This document shows, in pieces, positions 41,001-51,162 of a stretch of DNA of 64,000 nucleotides; position 1 is the stretch's first letter; every line of letters begins with the position of its first letter. The notes beneath the pieces are model-generated. The model saw only the letters and a program-made list of their open reading frames with translations, did no database searches and was not told the origin of the DNA. Location: assembly GCF_048771995.1 (NCBI RefSeq), contig NC_133026.1, positions 101,339,001 through 101,403,000 on the forward strand. Reading direction: 5' to 3'. Position numbers and translations under genes: made by a program. The stretch comes from Taeniopygia guttata. Lineage: Eukaryota > Chordata > Aves > Passeriformes > Estrildidae.

Positions 41001-44000
41001 TCTTACTCTGCTGCACAGGGGATTTTGGGCACGGAGCAGACTGGAGCTGAGCAGAAGGATCCATGACAACACAATTTCCTGAAAACTCTCCCGAGTGGAA
41101 TAGGGGCTGTGAAAGCCATGGGAACCATGCCAGAATTCAATGAGAGCCACAGACCAACTGATGATTCACTCTCTAGCAAAGGAAAAAAGACCCAAACCCA
41201 ACTTTATTTTAATTCAGGCTTTTCTCCTACTTTTGGCTCTTGTTCTGCAATGCTCTGCATGTGCTGAGTTTTAGACTTGAGAACTCCATGGACTCCTGGT
41301 GAACCAAAAGTCAAGTAAATGCATAAATATCCATCTCCCATCTACTCTAGGACCACCCAAATAATTGCAAAGGTGTCTTAAAGACAGAAGTACATTAACT
41401 AGTATAAATCAAAATCACATTTATAAATGCTTATTGGATCAGGGCCTTTTATTTGTACAAGAAAAGACAATTGCAACAAAGTAGAATATGGTTTTACTCA
41501 TTAAATATGAGAAACACTGCTGGTAGCATATGTTCAATTTTTCTTTTTAGCACAGCTTTAGCTACCATATCTTGACGAATCTCTTCTATTTTATAAACAT
41601 TTGGTACGTGTTTTACAAAAAAGTCTTACTAACAGAAGGTTTAACTAAATAATTGATACATGATTCCTGAACTAAATATTAAATGCACTAGATCCCTTTT
41701 TTTCCACACAGTTGCTACCATAACAGTAAGTATCGTCCACAAAGCAGAAAACATAATTTTGAAATCTCATCTGAGCAGAATTATAATTGAGAGTTTGTTC
41801 ACATACACCCCACATTTATATCCTACCAACATGCCAAAAAATACAGATGTTCATCACAAGATGAGATAAAAGGATGATTGCCAAAGACATAATGAAAATG
41901 CTTTGGTTTAATCTATTCATCCCAAGGTACACTGTCCAATTGTTTCAAACATGTTTATTTTACTAATAATTTTAGAAATGTGGAGAAGAGAATTTTACCT
42001 ACTTACACCCTCTAGTTCCATCCCCCAGTAAAATAGTCTAACGTGTGAAACTTAGAATTAAAAATGAAGGTGGAAAGTTGTTGTTGCTAGTTCTAAATAT
42101 AACAAATAATGTAGGCTGTGGAAGGCTAATGAACACAAATTGTGACTTCCAAAGCTGTATATTTAACCATTTGCAATGTGACACATGTAGCTAAAGGCAG
42201 TAGAAAAGTCAGGACAGTAATTCATTTGCCTAGAATATTGAAGTAGGAGTAATATTACAGGCTTAATATGTGAGCTGGCTGTGAAATACACTTTGCAGTC
42301 CATACAGAACAGTTTAAATAACACTGATTATTCAAAGTTTCCTATTGCCTTTGATTCTGAAATATTCTTTGCAAAAGGGTGATATATATAACTGACTATG
42401 CCCTGCATGGATTATCATTAGTGAAGAGCAGTATTATACATTCTAATCTAAAATTAATCCTGAACTAAATAATGATGATAAGTCAGACATAAATTTTGAA
42501 GTGAAACCTCTTGGCTATAAAATGAAACAGCCAACCATGCTCACTGGTAAAATTTTTAACAGATTTTACAGATGTAGCTCGGATAACAGATACTTGTACT
42601 TGGCTGACTTGAACTAGAAGAATATCCAATAATTGAAAGTATTTTTACTTAAATACTTCTCAAACAAAAAATGTATTACAATATAAGAACATTTTATATG
42701 TTATAAAACAACCTTTGACAGAAGATAAACCCCAGCCTTTCTTTTTTTCATTTTCTTTTGTTTGCTTTTGAGGAAGTCTGTTATTAGTTTTATACCTCAT
42801 TCTGCAGTTTTCTAAAAGAGTGTGGAAGACTATAGAGAAATACAATATTTGAGATACTGTTTGGCACCATCAGATAAATGGGTCTCTGTGAAGTCAGCCA
42901 GAAGTCTTGATGTTGTTCACAGCTGCCAGGGTGGGGACAGATGTCTCCATGAATTTTACCAGCTCAGTCTAACTTCCTGGGATGACTCAGAGCTGACATA
43001 GTTCTCCACCTTCTGCTGCCCCAACAGTGCAGCCCTAAGTTGCCTGGTGGGTGCACTCTCATTCAGCTTCTGTCCAGAAGAGCTGGCTTTCTGGACATGT
43101 CCAGCAGCAGCCATAAAGAATGCTTTCCACCTGAAAAAATTAATGTGACCCTTTGCTCTTAAGACTTAGGTATACTGTTAGCATGCCATCAACCTGGCAG
43201 AGTGGGTTAGATGAAATTAAAATGACAGGCCTAACCCATGGTGTGGCCTTCTTTTGACCATAGAGAAGATTTGGTCTAGAAGAGCTGCCTTAGGGTAAGG
43301 CAACCCGAAGTACAGCTGTTCCAGCATTCCTGCCTACACTGTTAATACCAACAGAGGAATATGGATTGTCTCTGTTGCATTGCTTATGTTTAGGCAATTT
43401 TGTGCACCTCAGTACAGCCCTAGAGAAGAAAAGCTGAGCACAGAACACATGAGAAGGGTGGTCCATGCCAAGATGAAGGACGGTTAGCTAGAGCTCCTCA
43501 AAGCCTGTCTTAATTCCCGACACAACTGTGAAATCATGGCTCTGTTTCTCAGATCCTGTGCTCCAAGGACCTGATGTGTCTGCATTGAGCAGCCCAGCCT
43601 GTGCTCTGAACCATTCTTCTATTCCAAGATCAAAATCATGCCATTAGCTGGGTACAGAGCACCACCTACTTAGTGGATTGCCTTCTGGCTCTAAAACCTG
43701 ATCATCTGATGTTAGCTTAGACAGCTCTACATGGGACACTACTGGGTACCATGGGTAAAGTAAAACTGTATCAGTGCCTCCAGGATACTTCTCCCTTCAC
43801 AGAGAGACTGAGAGATAATTTCAAGAGACTGCTGAGGCGAGGAGACTTGCATTTATGAATCCATTTTGCTAGCCCTGACATTTCAAGTAAGAACCTGAAG
43901 TCCTCCCTCTTAGCAAACTGCACCTGAAGTTGCATCCTACACCTTGGTGGCACTTCAGTTAGTCCAACAAAGGGGTCAGTGCATTTGTGTATCCTTAAAC

Positions 44001-47000
44001 CTCTTTTGTTCGTTTCTCAAAGTGATTATCTCAATTGGATTAGTAAGCAATAAGATATTAATCTGTGTTGATTAGCATTCTTTGAAACATAGCTTTTACT
44101 GGAGATGAGAATAAAACAAAATACTGAGAGCTGAACCCATGCCTGCTCTGAGTGACATGGACAGTGCTGAATGCCTCTAACTTGATGTTGTGTTTTGTGA
44201 TGCTAACACTGCTAGCCTGGGAACATCTTTTGTAAACAATTGCAGAGTCCTTCCTTCTCTTTCCTGGAGAACAACAAACTAAATTTTCCCAAAGGGCTTC
44301 TCCCTTATTATGAATAATGCACTAATATAAACTTACTACTGCTGGTATAAATCTAGAAAGACGAAATCTGTTGTGATAACTAGAAGGGTTTGCTAGCTTG
44401 AAAGATTAATAATAATTTTAAATTGGTTTTCTGGTGATTGATATTCTGTAAAAGTATAAACTGTCCTCTACCCAATAAGAGATACTGGTATTACAGTGAA
44501 ACCAAAAGTATATAAGCACAAGTCTAATTTTTGGGGGGTAAACAAGATTAGGAAAAAATATTCAGTGGATGGGAAAGGACACTGTTTATATATTTAGAAG
44601 TTTGGACTACAATTATCTTGAGGAAGTGAATGGATTAATATAACAACCTTTCTCCTTTTATTTAGAAACTGTGGTTTCTTTCTTTCAGTAGAAAAGTTAA
44701 AATGGAATCTTAGTCACCAGTATGCATACAAAGTCTTTGGCACACCTCCTAAGGAGCATTAGCACCAGCATCCTGAATTAATTCCAGTGTAGGGCATTTG
44801 GCTTATTACATTTAGAGGCAGTTTCAATTAGACAGAGTGTTCTTCCATTTATACTAAATACAAACGTGCTGTTTGTGAGACATGCTGAAGAGTCACTGTG
44901 TTTCACCTTTGCAAGATCACAGTATTGGGTGATCTGAATCTTAAATACAATTTGAGTTTACCTTTGTTTATTAGAAGTATCTTCTTCATGGAAGATTCTC
45001 AAAAACTTGTAAAATGTATAAGTACAAACTTTGTAATAGCTCTGTGATTAAAAAAAAAATCCATTTTCAATCTAAGCATAGGTGTTAAGTCTGTTGGAAG
45101 TTTCACAGAGTTTTTTTGTTGCTGAAATTTCCAATGAAGATTTTGTTTTTTTCTTTTCATCTGTTTCCAGTAAGAAGTCTTTGGACAGGGTTTTATTTAG
45201 CAGTTTTTCTTGGATGTATAATCTCTGTCGAAAACACAAATTATCAAGTAGATCTGAAGATGTGGTTCGTCATAAAGACTTTTGGATTTTATTTGTTAAG
45301 GAAACATCTGTTTAAGAAATGTCTCTTGAATGCTGACCAGTGCTGCACATCCTGAGAACCCAAAGACATGAACATATGACTTTTAGGGCTGTGACCATAC
45401 AGGCTTTCCTAGGAAGAACAACCTTTTTCTGACACCATTTATCTTACAAGTAATGCTTTTTATAGCAAGCCAGCATCAAGGAAATATTCCCTCTGTCAGA
45501 AGACTGTTGTATGAATCTCCTCGCTGCCATGTGGAACTCTTTTAAGCCTGAAAAGTCAGAATTATCCCCATTTTTGCAGAGAAGTGCCACATATATAACA
45601 TGTCAAGCACAAGTCCAGGAAAAAAAGCCAAGGAAAAGTTAAACCACCACTGTATTCTTCCTTTTCCCCTATGCAAATACAGCCCTTCTGGCTCCTGGGA
45701 GGGAAATGTCACCTGGAAAGAGTGTGAAATTACTGTTAGGAAAGTATACCACTCCTGAGGGATAAGATGGCAGGGAGAGGCAGTTTAGGTAGCACAAAGG
45801 TGTGGGCACAGGCATAGGGGCTGTTTACCAGTCTGTGGCTGACCTTCACTCCCCTTTGTGTCACATCCATTCTGTTGCACTCAACCTTGCTTCCTTTCAC
45901 AAAAAGGGTCTTTTGTGTGCTTATTAACACTATTAGCACTGGCTGTTTTCTAATTCCGAGTAATAATTGAGAAACTCTTAATTACTGTAATTACCATGCT
46001 CCTAGGGTGAGGTTTTATTTTTTATAATTATTTATAGTGATTTTGTTTGTGAATACTTTGTTACATTAAAAGCATGATAGACAATCTATAACCACCTTTA
46101 CTGAATTTTGCAGCATTTTGAAATTTTCAGCATTTATTAATCAGTTATTACTAAATTTCTTCTGCCTAAAGCAAGTGGGAGAGAAAGCGACTACTGAAAA
46201 ATGACAAATAAGGTGACATGCCAAGTTTGATTCCACCAACTAAGTACTAGTACCAACCCAACAAGAGCAAAGATGGAGGTGACAGCTAGATGGCACAATT
46301 GAATATATTCTAAATCTTCCCACCATGCCTCTTCAAGGAAGACAGAAATGTTTCAATGTGTGTAAACAATGAAACAAATCAAGAACCACCTGAGACTTTG
46401 GACAGTAGATAAACACTTTGATCACATTCCCATTGCTTTTCTGGGTCTTTGGGAGTTTGCTCTCCAGAGTGGTCTCTTGGAGCAAGCAAGATGTTCTTCT
46501 GTGTCTCCTTTATGATCATCCCGTGTGATCATAACATCATCACACTGCTGGATAGAAATTTTTGTTTCTTACAGAATAATCCACCCAATTATGCTAAATC
46601 TCTCAAGTAAAGATGCTCCTGTAAATTACACTATCTTCAGTTCCTCTACCATTTACAGACATGGGCACGTAGGCCTCTTGCATTAATGTAATCCAGAATA
46701 CATTACTATGAAACAGCTTGTTGTCACCCTGACGTAATTATATGAGTCTTGATTCTCATTTATGCTTTTTATCCATTAGTGTGTGGCTTGGAAAACTCTG
46801 ATTTGTGGTTCATTTCCAATAATTACTTGCCATTTTCTTTTTGTGAACTTCATTGTGCTGTTGATCCCAGCATGAAGAAGATACAGACCTTTTTTCAAGG
46901 TTGTTTCAAGGGCTGCTTATTTGTTTAGGGTTTTTTTTGGTAAAAGATGTTATCAATCCAGGCCAATCTTAACTAAGTCCCATTTCATCATCCTTTATCA

Positions 47001-49998
47001 AAGAACTATTAATGCGACTCAGCAATGCTTTTTCTAAATGACTGTGAGACCTCATTTTGGTTTTTAATAAACAGTCACATTCTAATGAGGTCTTCATAAA
47101 ACTGACTAAATATGTTTAGAAATCATTAGCTTAAATTATCAGTACAAAAGTCTCCTTAGGGAGCCCTGCAGATTTGGTAAGACTTCTGGCAGATGGATTA
47201 GTGTAACAGCTCAAGATAGTTCTGAATTTCCACACAAGCAGTATAAATGTGAGTGACTGGGTAACAGGCTACTAGATAAAGAGCTAAATGTCCCTCAGGT
47301 GGGTTCATTAAAGAGAGAAAACAATCAAAACACATTTCAGTGCCATTTAAATACCAGGTGCACAGCAGTCTGCAGGTGCCAGAAACACTGACAAGGGTCC
47401 CTCACTGGAACACACAAGAGCTTAAAGGGATGTGCAGTTCTGACAAGTGTGCCTCAGATAATGACAGATATTGGCAGATGTACCCGGACCCTGCTGGAGG
47501 GTAATGGGGGACTGAGTCATTTGCAGCAGGTGCCTGCATTAGGGACAGCCTCATGGTGATTCCTCTAGCAGCAATTAAAACAGTTCTGATGCATAATGCT
47601 CCAGGGCAAGAAGCAAGTTCCTAGCACTGATTTAATGACTATCCAGCCAGTACTGGAAAACAAATACACATACGCCCCCTCAATGATTAATTCATGAAGG
47701 CTGTACATTGTGTGGCAAACCTGTTAAATTTTGAAAATTCCTGTTTCCTGAAAATGCAGAAGATTTTTCCTTCTTGGCTTACTGTGGGTCAACATGGTTA
47801 AAAAGTAAAAATAAGAAACCCCTATAAATCTTATAGCAGTGATAGCAATAGAAATAGAAAACCTCAAGTTTGGGAAGGTTATAAAGGTTTGCCCTACAGG
47901 AATAGTACCAAAAGTCCATTAAAATCATTACTACTCAAGGTGGCACAGAGCTTGTGTTAGGGGTTGCGGGACAGATGGTGTATTTATAATTTGCCTCCTT
48001 GTTGCTGATGATTCCAGCTCTGGGAGTGGCACAAAAACACCAATGGAGGAGAGAGTGCATTGTTCTGTGGCTTATATAATTTTATTTCCATTAAAAGCTC
48101 ATTTCAATTTCTGCTTTCTGGTTTTACCTGTGCTGGCCTCCAGAGAAAGTAAGAACAAAGTCATTTCTACCACTAAAACAAACAGAAACAACAAAGCTGC
48201 AGATGTGTATCTCTTGCACCCTGAAGAAATCTCCACGGTGGCAAAACCCATTCCTTGCTGCTGTGGGAATGTGCTGTGCACCTAAATGCTGTGAGAAGAG
48301 GCTGCTAGCACTGGCACCAAGACTGGTGTCTCCCTTGCTGACATTCGACAGTTCACTCTAATTGGAGCTTCCAAATACTGACTTTGGGAAAACAGCATGC
48401 GGTTTCATGCAGAATGCTGGTTTTACTCCCAGGCTTGTTTATTCATACCCAGAAAACATCCCCTTTAAAGTTGTTCCTTTGGGCACTTACGAATGTGTAT
48501 AAAGCTTTAACAAAGAGGTTTGCTGGAGAGCTTCATATTCTTACAAATCCACCCATTCTGAATTGATACGTGACCATCCAGCTATTTCTACCTTCTTCCT
48601 TACTCAAGGGATTGCATTTTTAAAGCGGCCTCCACGATCCCTCTTTGTCTCTGCAATTAGTACATATGTTCCTGCAGCAGGTGTTAATTGCAGTCACAAT
48701 CCCCATCTTTTTTACATCTAAAAATAATACTGGCACCTGATCTGTAAGCAGGCTTGAGCACACAGATTCTAACTGTTAGGATTTATATTATCAGTTCACA
48801 AAGGACATAGAGAAGAATAAACTGAAATCGTAAAACTGGACTTGCTCAAAAGGACTTCAACTCACACCACACAAACAGTACTCTCTCATAATGCAAATGC
48901 CACAGGGCAGAGGGGTATCAGACACTCCACCAGTGTGAAATTAAAAACATCTTTTAAAACTGTGCTGGCTCAAACCAAGCTGTGTGCATTTGACTTCTTA
49001 TTTCAACAATTTGATTTACAAGAATTGCAGTAGTTCCCAAAAAAGCAGTGGGATTTCTTTTTATATCAAATGAAAGCCAAATTCCTAAGCAAATTTTCTT
49101 GAAAAAAACATTCCAGATGAGAACTAAGACAGCAGTGCACAGACAAAGCAGTAAATGAAAAGACTCACTGACATTTGTGTGAAACACAGAAAAAGGTTCC
49201 ATTCAATACTTGTTGAAAACAAAATTAGCCATAACGACTAGAGTAGGAGGCCTACTTTAGAAGCTACCAAGCAAAGAAAGAGAAGTACAGAGTATCAATT
49301 AGGTAACTCAACCTTTCCTTTACTATCCCGCTCCCAAACATGACCTCCTGATCAACAAACAGTGCACAAATGTGTAAAACTAATTTTTTCTGTTTTCGTC
49401 CAGAAGACTTTCAGGAAGGAAAACCCAAACCAGCCAGACCAATTTAGACAAATATACCAAAAGCAATTTCATAGTTTAACTACTTTTTTCAGATATCTGT
49501 TTCAGAGTGACCCTCCTCCCCCCCACCCTTAACCTTCTTTAAAAAAAATAAAGAGACGATTCCATACCTTGTCCTGCAAAAAAATGATTGATTTTCTGAA
49601 GGGAAATGGTATCTCTGAGATATGTACAAACATATGACACCTCCTCTCTTTGTCAGTCTTTGCAGACTCTGCTGTACAGAATGCAGCTTTATCAGCTACT
49701 TTTCCATTGTGCTAATGGTAACAAAGCCAAGCATCCAAGGCATGTTTAAAAATAATTGATAACAAACCTCTCAGCACAGGCAGTCATACATATTTTATGT
49801 GCTATACTTAGTATGTAAGAACCTTGTTGGTCTGTTATTTAATTTTGAAAAGCAAACACCTTGGATGTCTTTAATCTTTTTAAGTACAAAAACCACTTAC
49901 CCTTCCCACTTCTACGAGATTAGTAACCATGATTATGCTTGCTGTGTTTTCATGCCATACCATTCTCCAGAAGTCATATATTGTCTCCTGCATTGGTC
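16948..49998 (-). CDS. PTPRM: PTPRM 3' part: receptor-type tyrosine phosphatase mu, domains D1 and D2 (11 exons)
   Basis: Spliced CDS, in gene order: 49998-49901, 37746-37630, 33407-33253, 32920-32785, 32185-32036, 31590-31417, 28691-28560, 25508-25383, 23622-23459, 21394-21259, 17001-16948. The total is 1442 nt, or 479 complete codons plus TGA, about a third of the roughly 1450-residue family length. The window lacks the extracellular MAM, Ig and fibronectin domains, the membrane segment, the juxtamembrane region and the start of D1. As known for the family, PTPRM is a plasma-membrane homophilic adhesion receptor whose D1 dephosphorylates tyrosines in cadherin/catenin junction complexes, while D2 is largely inactive. 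D1 shows WPDHGVP and [11 protein letters not shown]2 shows WPMYRD and HCLNGGGRSG. The C-terminus ends EYLNSG. Paralogue choice is from memory of PTPRM, PTPRK, PTPRT and PTPRU tails; PTPRM fits best. No frameshift or internal stop is seen. Confidence 0.95.
17002..21258 (-). other. PTPRM: PTPRM last intron (4257 bp)
   Basis: Begins with the GTATGA donor at the 21259 exon edge and ends with TTTTTCAG at 17002. Apart from a MIR-like relic near 19.2 kb it shows nothing recognisable. A GC-richer patch at about 20100-20430 has short open frames on both strands without similarity. Confidence 0.9.
19195..19322 (+). repeat. MIR-like ancient SINE fragment (weaker)
   Basis: AGAGAAACTGAGGCAGACAC, then AGTCAGTAACAAGATCAGGA and AAGAACTTAAGTGTCCCAAT, follow the MIR 3' pattern (GAAACTGAGGCACAG, AGTCAGTGGCAGAGCCAGGA, GAACCCAGGTCTCC), with many changes. 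It lies in the last PTPRM intron. Confidence 0.5.
21259..21394 (-). CDS. PTPRM: PTPRM exon: D2 signature loop
   Basis: This 136-nt exon begins with one base that completes Leu, giving HC-L-NGGGRSG across the junction. It continues [20 protein letters not shown], then [18 protein letters not shown], and ends in phase 0 at GTATGA. The C-X5-R frame of the phosphatase signature is retained although the neighbouring WPM loop is not catalytic. [13 protein letters not shown] is the segment I find most diagnostic of PTPRM against PTPRK, PTPRT and PTPRU. From memory, human has RT where this has KA in RHQKAVDV. Confidence 0.97.
21395..23458 (-). other. PTPRM: PTPRM intron in D2 (2064 bp)
   Basis: Splits the D2 signature codon between HC and NGGGRSG (phase 2). 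Contains the clearer MIR-like relic at 22.5-22.7 kb; otherwise unassigned. Confidence 0.9.
22535..22700 (+). repeat. MIR-like ancient SINE fragment
   Basis: ATTATTATCCCCATACTACA, GATGGGGAAACTGAAGAG and CTTGTTCAAGGTCAGTGATA line up with the MIR/CORE-SINE 3' half (TTATCCCCATTTTACAGATG, GAGGAAACTGAGG, CTTGCCCAAGGTCAC). It lies in the intron between the two D2 exons at 21.4 and 23.5 kb. Confidence 0.7.
23459..23622 (-). CDS. PTPRM: PTPRM exon: D2 degenerate WPD loop (WPM)
   Basis: This 164-nt exon reads [40 protein letters not shown], then [14 protein letters not shown]. It ends with two bases (TT) of a leucine codon before GTAAGT. The WPD loop of an active phosphatase is WPM here, so the catalytic aspartate is missing. 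This is the family-wide reason D2 is regarded as inactive or nearly so. The D1 counterpart at 33253-33407 is 155 nt with the same phases. Confidence 0.97.
23623..25382 (-). other. PTPRM: PTPRM intron in D2 (1760 bp)
   Basis: GTAAGG donor, CTGCAG acceptor, phase 0. No repeat family or RNA gene is recognised within it. Confidence 0.9.
25383..25508 (-). CDS. PTPRM: PTPRM exon: D2, CPQYWPENG segment
   Basis: This 126-nt exon (42 codons, phase 0 at both ends) reads [20 protein letters not shown], then [22 protein letters not shown]. It follows a CTATAG acceptor and precedes GTAAGG. It covers the D2 strands that correspond to the KCCKYWPDD exon of D1. The strong match with no open-frame break makes the call secure. 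Confidence 0.96.
25509..28559 (-). other. PTPRM: PTPRM intron in D2 (3051 bp)
   Basis: GTAAGT donor, CTATAG acceptor, phase 0. AT-rich; includes T-rich runs near 26250-26290. Nothing else is recognised. Confidence 0.9.
28560..28691 (-). CDS. PTPRM: PTPRM exon: D2, DFWRLV segment
   Basis: This 132-nt exon (44 codons, phase 0) reads [40 protein letters not shown], then DPAQ. It follows TTTGCAG and precedes GTAAGT. The motifs [16 protein letters not shown] and VVMLND are the D2 equivalents of [16 protein letters not shown] and IMVTNL in D1. As far as I recall, the sequence is the same as in mammals. Confidence 0.96.
29406..29454 (+). repeat. Outer CR1 copy, left part (interrupted)
   Basis: Reads GGGGCTGTCCTGTGCAGGGC and GAGTTGGACTTTGA, the terminal part of a CR1 subfamily whose next bases should be TGATCCTTG. 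That continuation appears at 29762 after an inserted second CR1. The undisturbed order can be seen in the related copy at 38440-38480. Confidence 0.8.
29455..29760 (+). repeat. Inner CR1 copy inserted into an older CR1
   Basis: Contains CAACCTCAAGGTGAGGAGG, GAGCACTGTAACAGGCTGCC, CAACACCCACCTGGACACGT and ATGATCTCCAGAGATCTCTTCC, all recognisable CR1 3' region sequence of a different subfamily from the outer copy. It ends near CCCTAGCAATTATGGGATT. It lies in the intron between the D2 exons at 28691 and 31417, antisense to PTPRM. Confidence 0.88.
29761..29803 (+). repeat. Outer CR1 copy, right part (terminus)
   Basis: Reads TGATCCTTGTGGTCCCTTCA and ACTCAGGATATTCTATGA, which is the 3' end of the CR1 whose left part is at 29406-29454. 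Together the two parts show a nested insertion. Confidence 0.8.
31417..31590 (-). CDS. PTPRM: PTPRM exon: start of D2
   Basis: This 174-nt exon (58 codons, phase 0 at both ends) reads [40 protein letters not shown], then [18 protein letters not shown]. The [12 protein letters not shown] block is the D2 version of the D1 KNRYxxI phosphotyrosine loop; the key tyrosine is absent, as expected for a D2 domain. SSNYINAAL is the conserved substrate-side motif. The acceptor is CTGAAAG and the donor GTAAGT. From memory the human protein has MDI where this reads MDV. Confidence 0.96.
32036..32185 (-). CDS. PTPRM: PTPRM exon: end of D1 and D1-D2 linker
   Basis: This 150-nt exon (50 codons, phase 0 at both ends) begins [20 protein letters not shown], completing the Q-loop motif QTEEQY with the previous exon, and closes D1. 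It then runs through the linker [20 protein letters not shown] and into [10 protein letters not shown]. From memory, human PTPRM reads RSLYYDMNKLD where this has [11 protein letters not shown]. It lies in a compact cluster, with a 445-bp intron downstream and a 599-bp intron upstream. Confidence 0.96.
32785..32920 (-). CDS. PTPRM: PTPRM exon: D1 catalytic signature
   Basis: This 136-nt exon starts with the last base of the split serine codon, giving [10 protein letters not shown] across the junction. It continues [20 protein letters not shown] and then [18 protein letters not shown]. This supplies the phosphate-binding loop with its invariant arginine and the helix behind it. It ends at GAG before GTATTG, a somewhat weak but canonical donor, in phase 0. 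The D2 counterpart at 21259-21394 has the same length and phases. All residues needed for catalysis are intact here. Confidence 0.97.
33253..33407 (-). CDS. PTPRM: PTPRM exon: D1, WPD loop
   Basis: This 155-nt exon reads [20 protein letters not shown], then [17 protein letters not shown] and [11 protein letters not shown]. It ends two bases into a serine codon (AG), before a GTATGT donor. It carries the mobile WPD loop, whose aspartate is the general acid of the D1 reaction, and the first residues of the signature including the nucleophilic cysteine. From memory, human PTPRM has V where this reads A in RGAHE and S where this reads N in PPNAG, which are mild differences. The next exon is 332 bp away, the shortest intron in the window. 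Confidence 0.97.
33408..37629 (-). other. PTPRM: PTPRM intron in D1 (4222 bp)
   Basis: GTAAGT donor, CCAACAG acceptor, phase 0. Contains a doubtful CR1 relic at about 35.6 kb; the rest is unassigned. Confidence 0.9.
35585..35740 (-). repeat. Possible old CR1 fragment (antisense)
   Basis: ACAGGCTGCAATTAGATCCT...CATCCTTCTCACC and a following CTTCTCTTAACTCC...TTTAATGATTCTGGAC resemble, with many changes, the complement of the CR1 stretch seen at 13180-13270. Weak by eye. Confidence 0.35.
37630..37746 (-). CDS. PTPRM: PTPRM exon: D1, KCCKYWPDD segment
   Basis: This 117-nt exon (39 codons, phase 0 at both ends) begins [20 protein letters not shown] and ends VIRTFAVEK. It follows a TTAAAG acceptor and precedes a GTAAGT donor. 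KCxxYWPD is a classic receptor-phosphatase D1 motif in the strands before the WPD loop. Its D2 counterpart is the 126-nt exon at 25383-25508, which reads CPQYWPE at the same place. The flanking introns are 12.2 kb upstream and 4.2 kb downstream. Confidence 0.96.
37747..49900 (-). other. PTPRM: PTPRM 12.2-kb intron in D1
   Basis: Lies between codons AGG (R) and GTC (V), phase 0. The only clear mobile element is the CR1 copy at 38.2-38.5 kb. GC-richer patches at about 39850-40020 and 40400-41130 have short open frames without recognisable similarity. The remainder is unusually free of recognisable repeats by eye. Confidence 0.9.
38160..38524 (+). repeat. CR1 retrotransposon fragment
   Basis: Contains GAAAAGGTTCTTCCCCCAGA, GGGCACTGGAACAGGCTGCC, TGACAGAGTTCAAAAAGCAT, TGCTGTGCAGGGCCAGGAGC and a terminal GTATGATTCT. 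It belongs to the same subfamily as the outer copy near 29.4 kb. It sits 0.4 kb upstream (gene sense) of the KCCKYWPDD exon, antisense to PTPRM. Confidence 0.9.
49901..49998 (-). CDS. PTPRM: PTPRM exon: D1, DFWRM/TNLVE segment
   Basis: This 98-nt exon is the most 5' exon visible. It starts after a TTTCAG acceptor with two bases (GA) that complete a glycine codon begun in the preceding exon, which is outside the window. It then reads [20 protein letters not shown] and continues through [12 protein letters not shown], ending at AGG before a GTAAGT donor (phase 0). DFWRMVW and MVTNLVE are conserved D1 core motifs of receptor phosphatases. The upstream intron runs to the window edge (at least 14.0 kb) and the downstream intron is 12.2 kb, so this exon is isolated. 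Confidence 0.95.
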
Positions 49999-51084
49999 CT
50001 GAAACAATAAATCATATGAAAGGTTACTATCTGAAAGTCTCATGATTGGAAGCTTGTCTCTAGGGAACTTTGTGAAACTGTGACTGTACACAGATATTCG
50101 TACCACTATCATCGTATTTTTTATTTAGGGTCGGTCAATTTCCTTTCTGTCATCCTACCTATTTGCATTTAAGTATTTTTCTCCTGAAATAGTGTTCTGA
50201 AAGAAAGTTAGTTCTCCAGCACTTAGGTATTTATCTCCATAATACCCAGAAGGGGAATTATAAAAAATGGGTTACATCACTCTTTCTTTTAGCAATTGGA
50301 TAACTTAGGGAAGGTGGATTTGGAATGAAATGAGCCTCAGTGGAGTATGTGGCCTTTCCTGGTTTCTAATATTTTTCTTAGTATACACTATTCATCAAAT
50401 TACCCCAGCTCCTAAATTGTAGTTCCTGAAGTGAGACAGAAGTTACAGTTTTTTTGCTGCAGTGTATCACTTTGCAAAACAGTGGAGAAAGCAGCAAAGA
50501 AACCTGATGTCCCACGGCAGCAGATCCTCTGCAGTGCTTTCCCTAACCTGTCTCCTTCTGTTCATTAACATACAGGGCTCCAGCATCCTGCTGAAGCTGG
50601 GTACCAGCTCACAGGAAATGCTACAGAAATGTAAAATGTTGAGAAAAAACACATCCTTTTTTGTGCACTCAGTCCTGTCTGTTTGTAGCCTACGCATCTT
50701 ACTCACGGTGCTTGGTGTGCCACCCTAATTTTAAACCAGTGCTTTAAAATCACTGAGCCAGTAAGATTAAACAATATAAACTATAAGCTTAACATCCATA
50801 GTGAATCCATTACTGAACTGTCACATTGCAGTAAACAATTAGAGGTTTATTTAGAGGAATGACTTAAATCAGCTAATTGGAGAACAAATGGATAATGTAT
50901 TACCCTAATGTTTCTCTAGTAAAGAAGGCAATACTTTTCAAGCATTACCAAACCATACATTGACAGATTTGAACAGATTGGCACCCATGTTGTGTACTTT
51001 GATCTCCCTTTGAAAATAAGATCTTCACTCTGAAATCAAGCATTTAGTGGAAAATGTAGTCATATATTATTACTATGTTTTCAT

Positions 51085-51162
51085 GACAGAGGGCTTGGAC
51101 CAGATAGTATTTAAAGATCCCTCCCATCCCAAACCATTCTGTGACTTTGTGACTCTATAATG
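51085..51162 (+). repeat. Short CR1 3'-end fragment
   Basis: GGCTTGGACCAGATAGTATT, then CCATCCCAAACCATTCTGTG and degenerate octamers, matches the last about 75 bp of CR1. It lies in the large intron upstream of the first visible exon. Confidence 0.75.
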
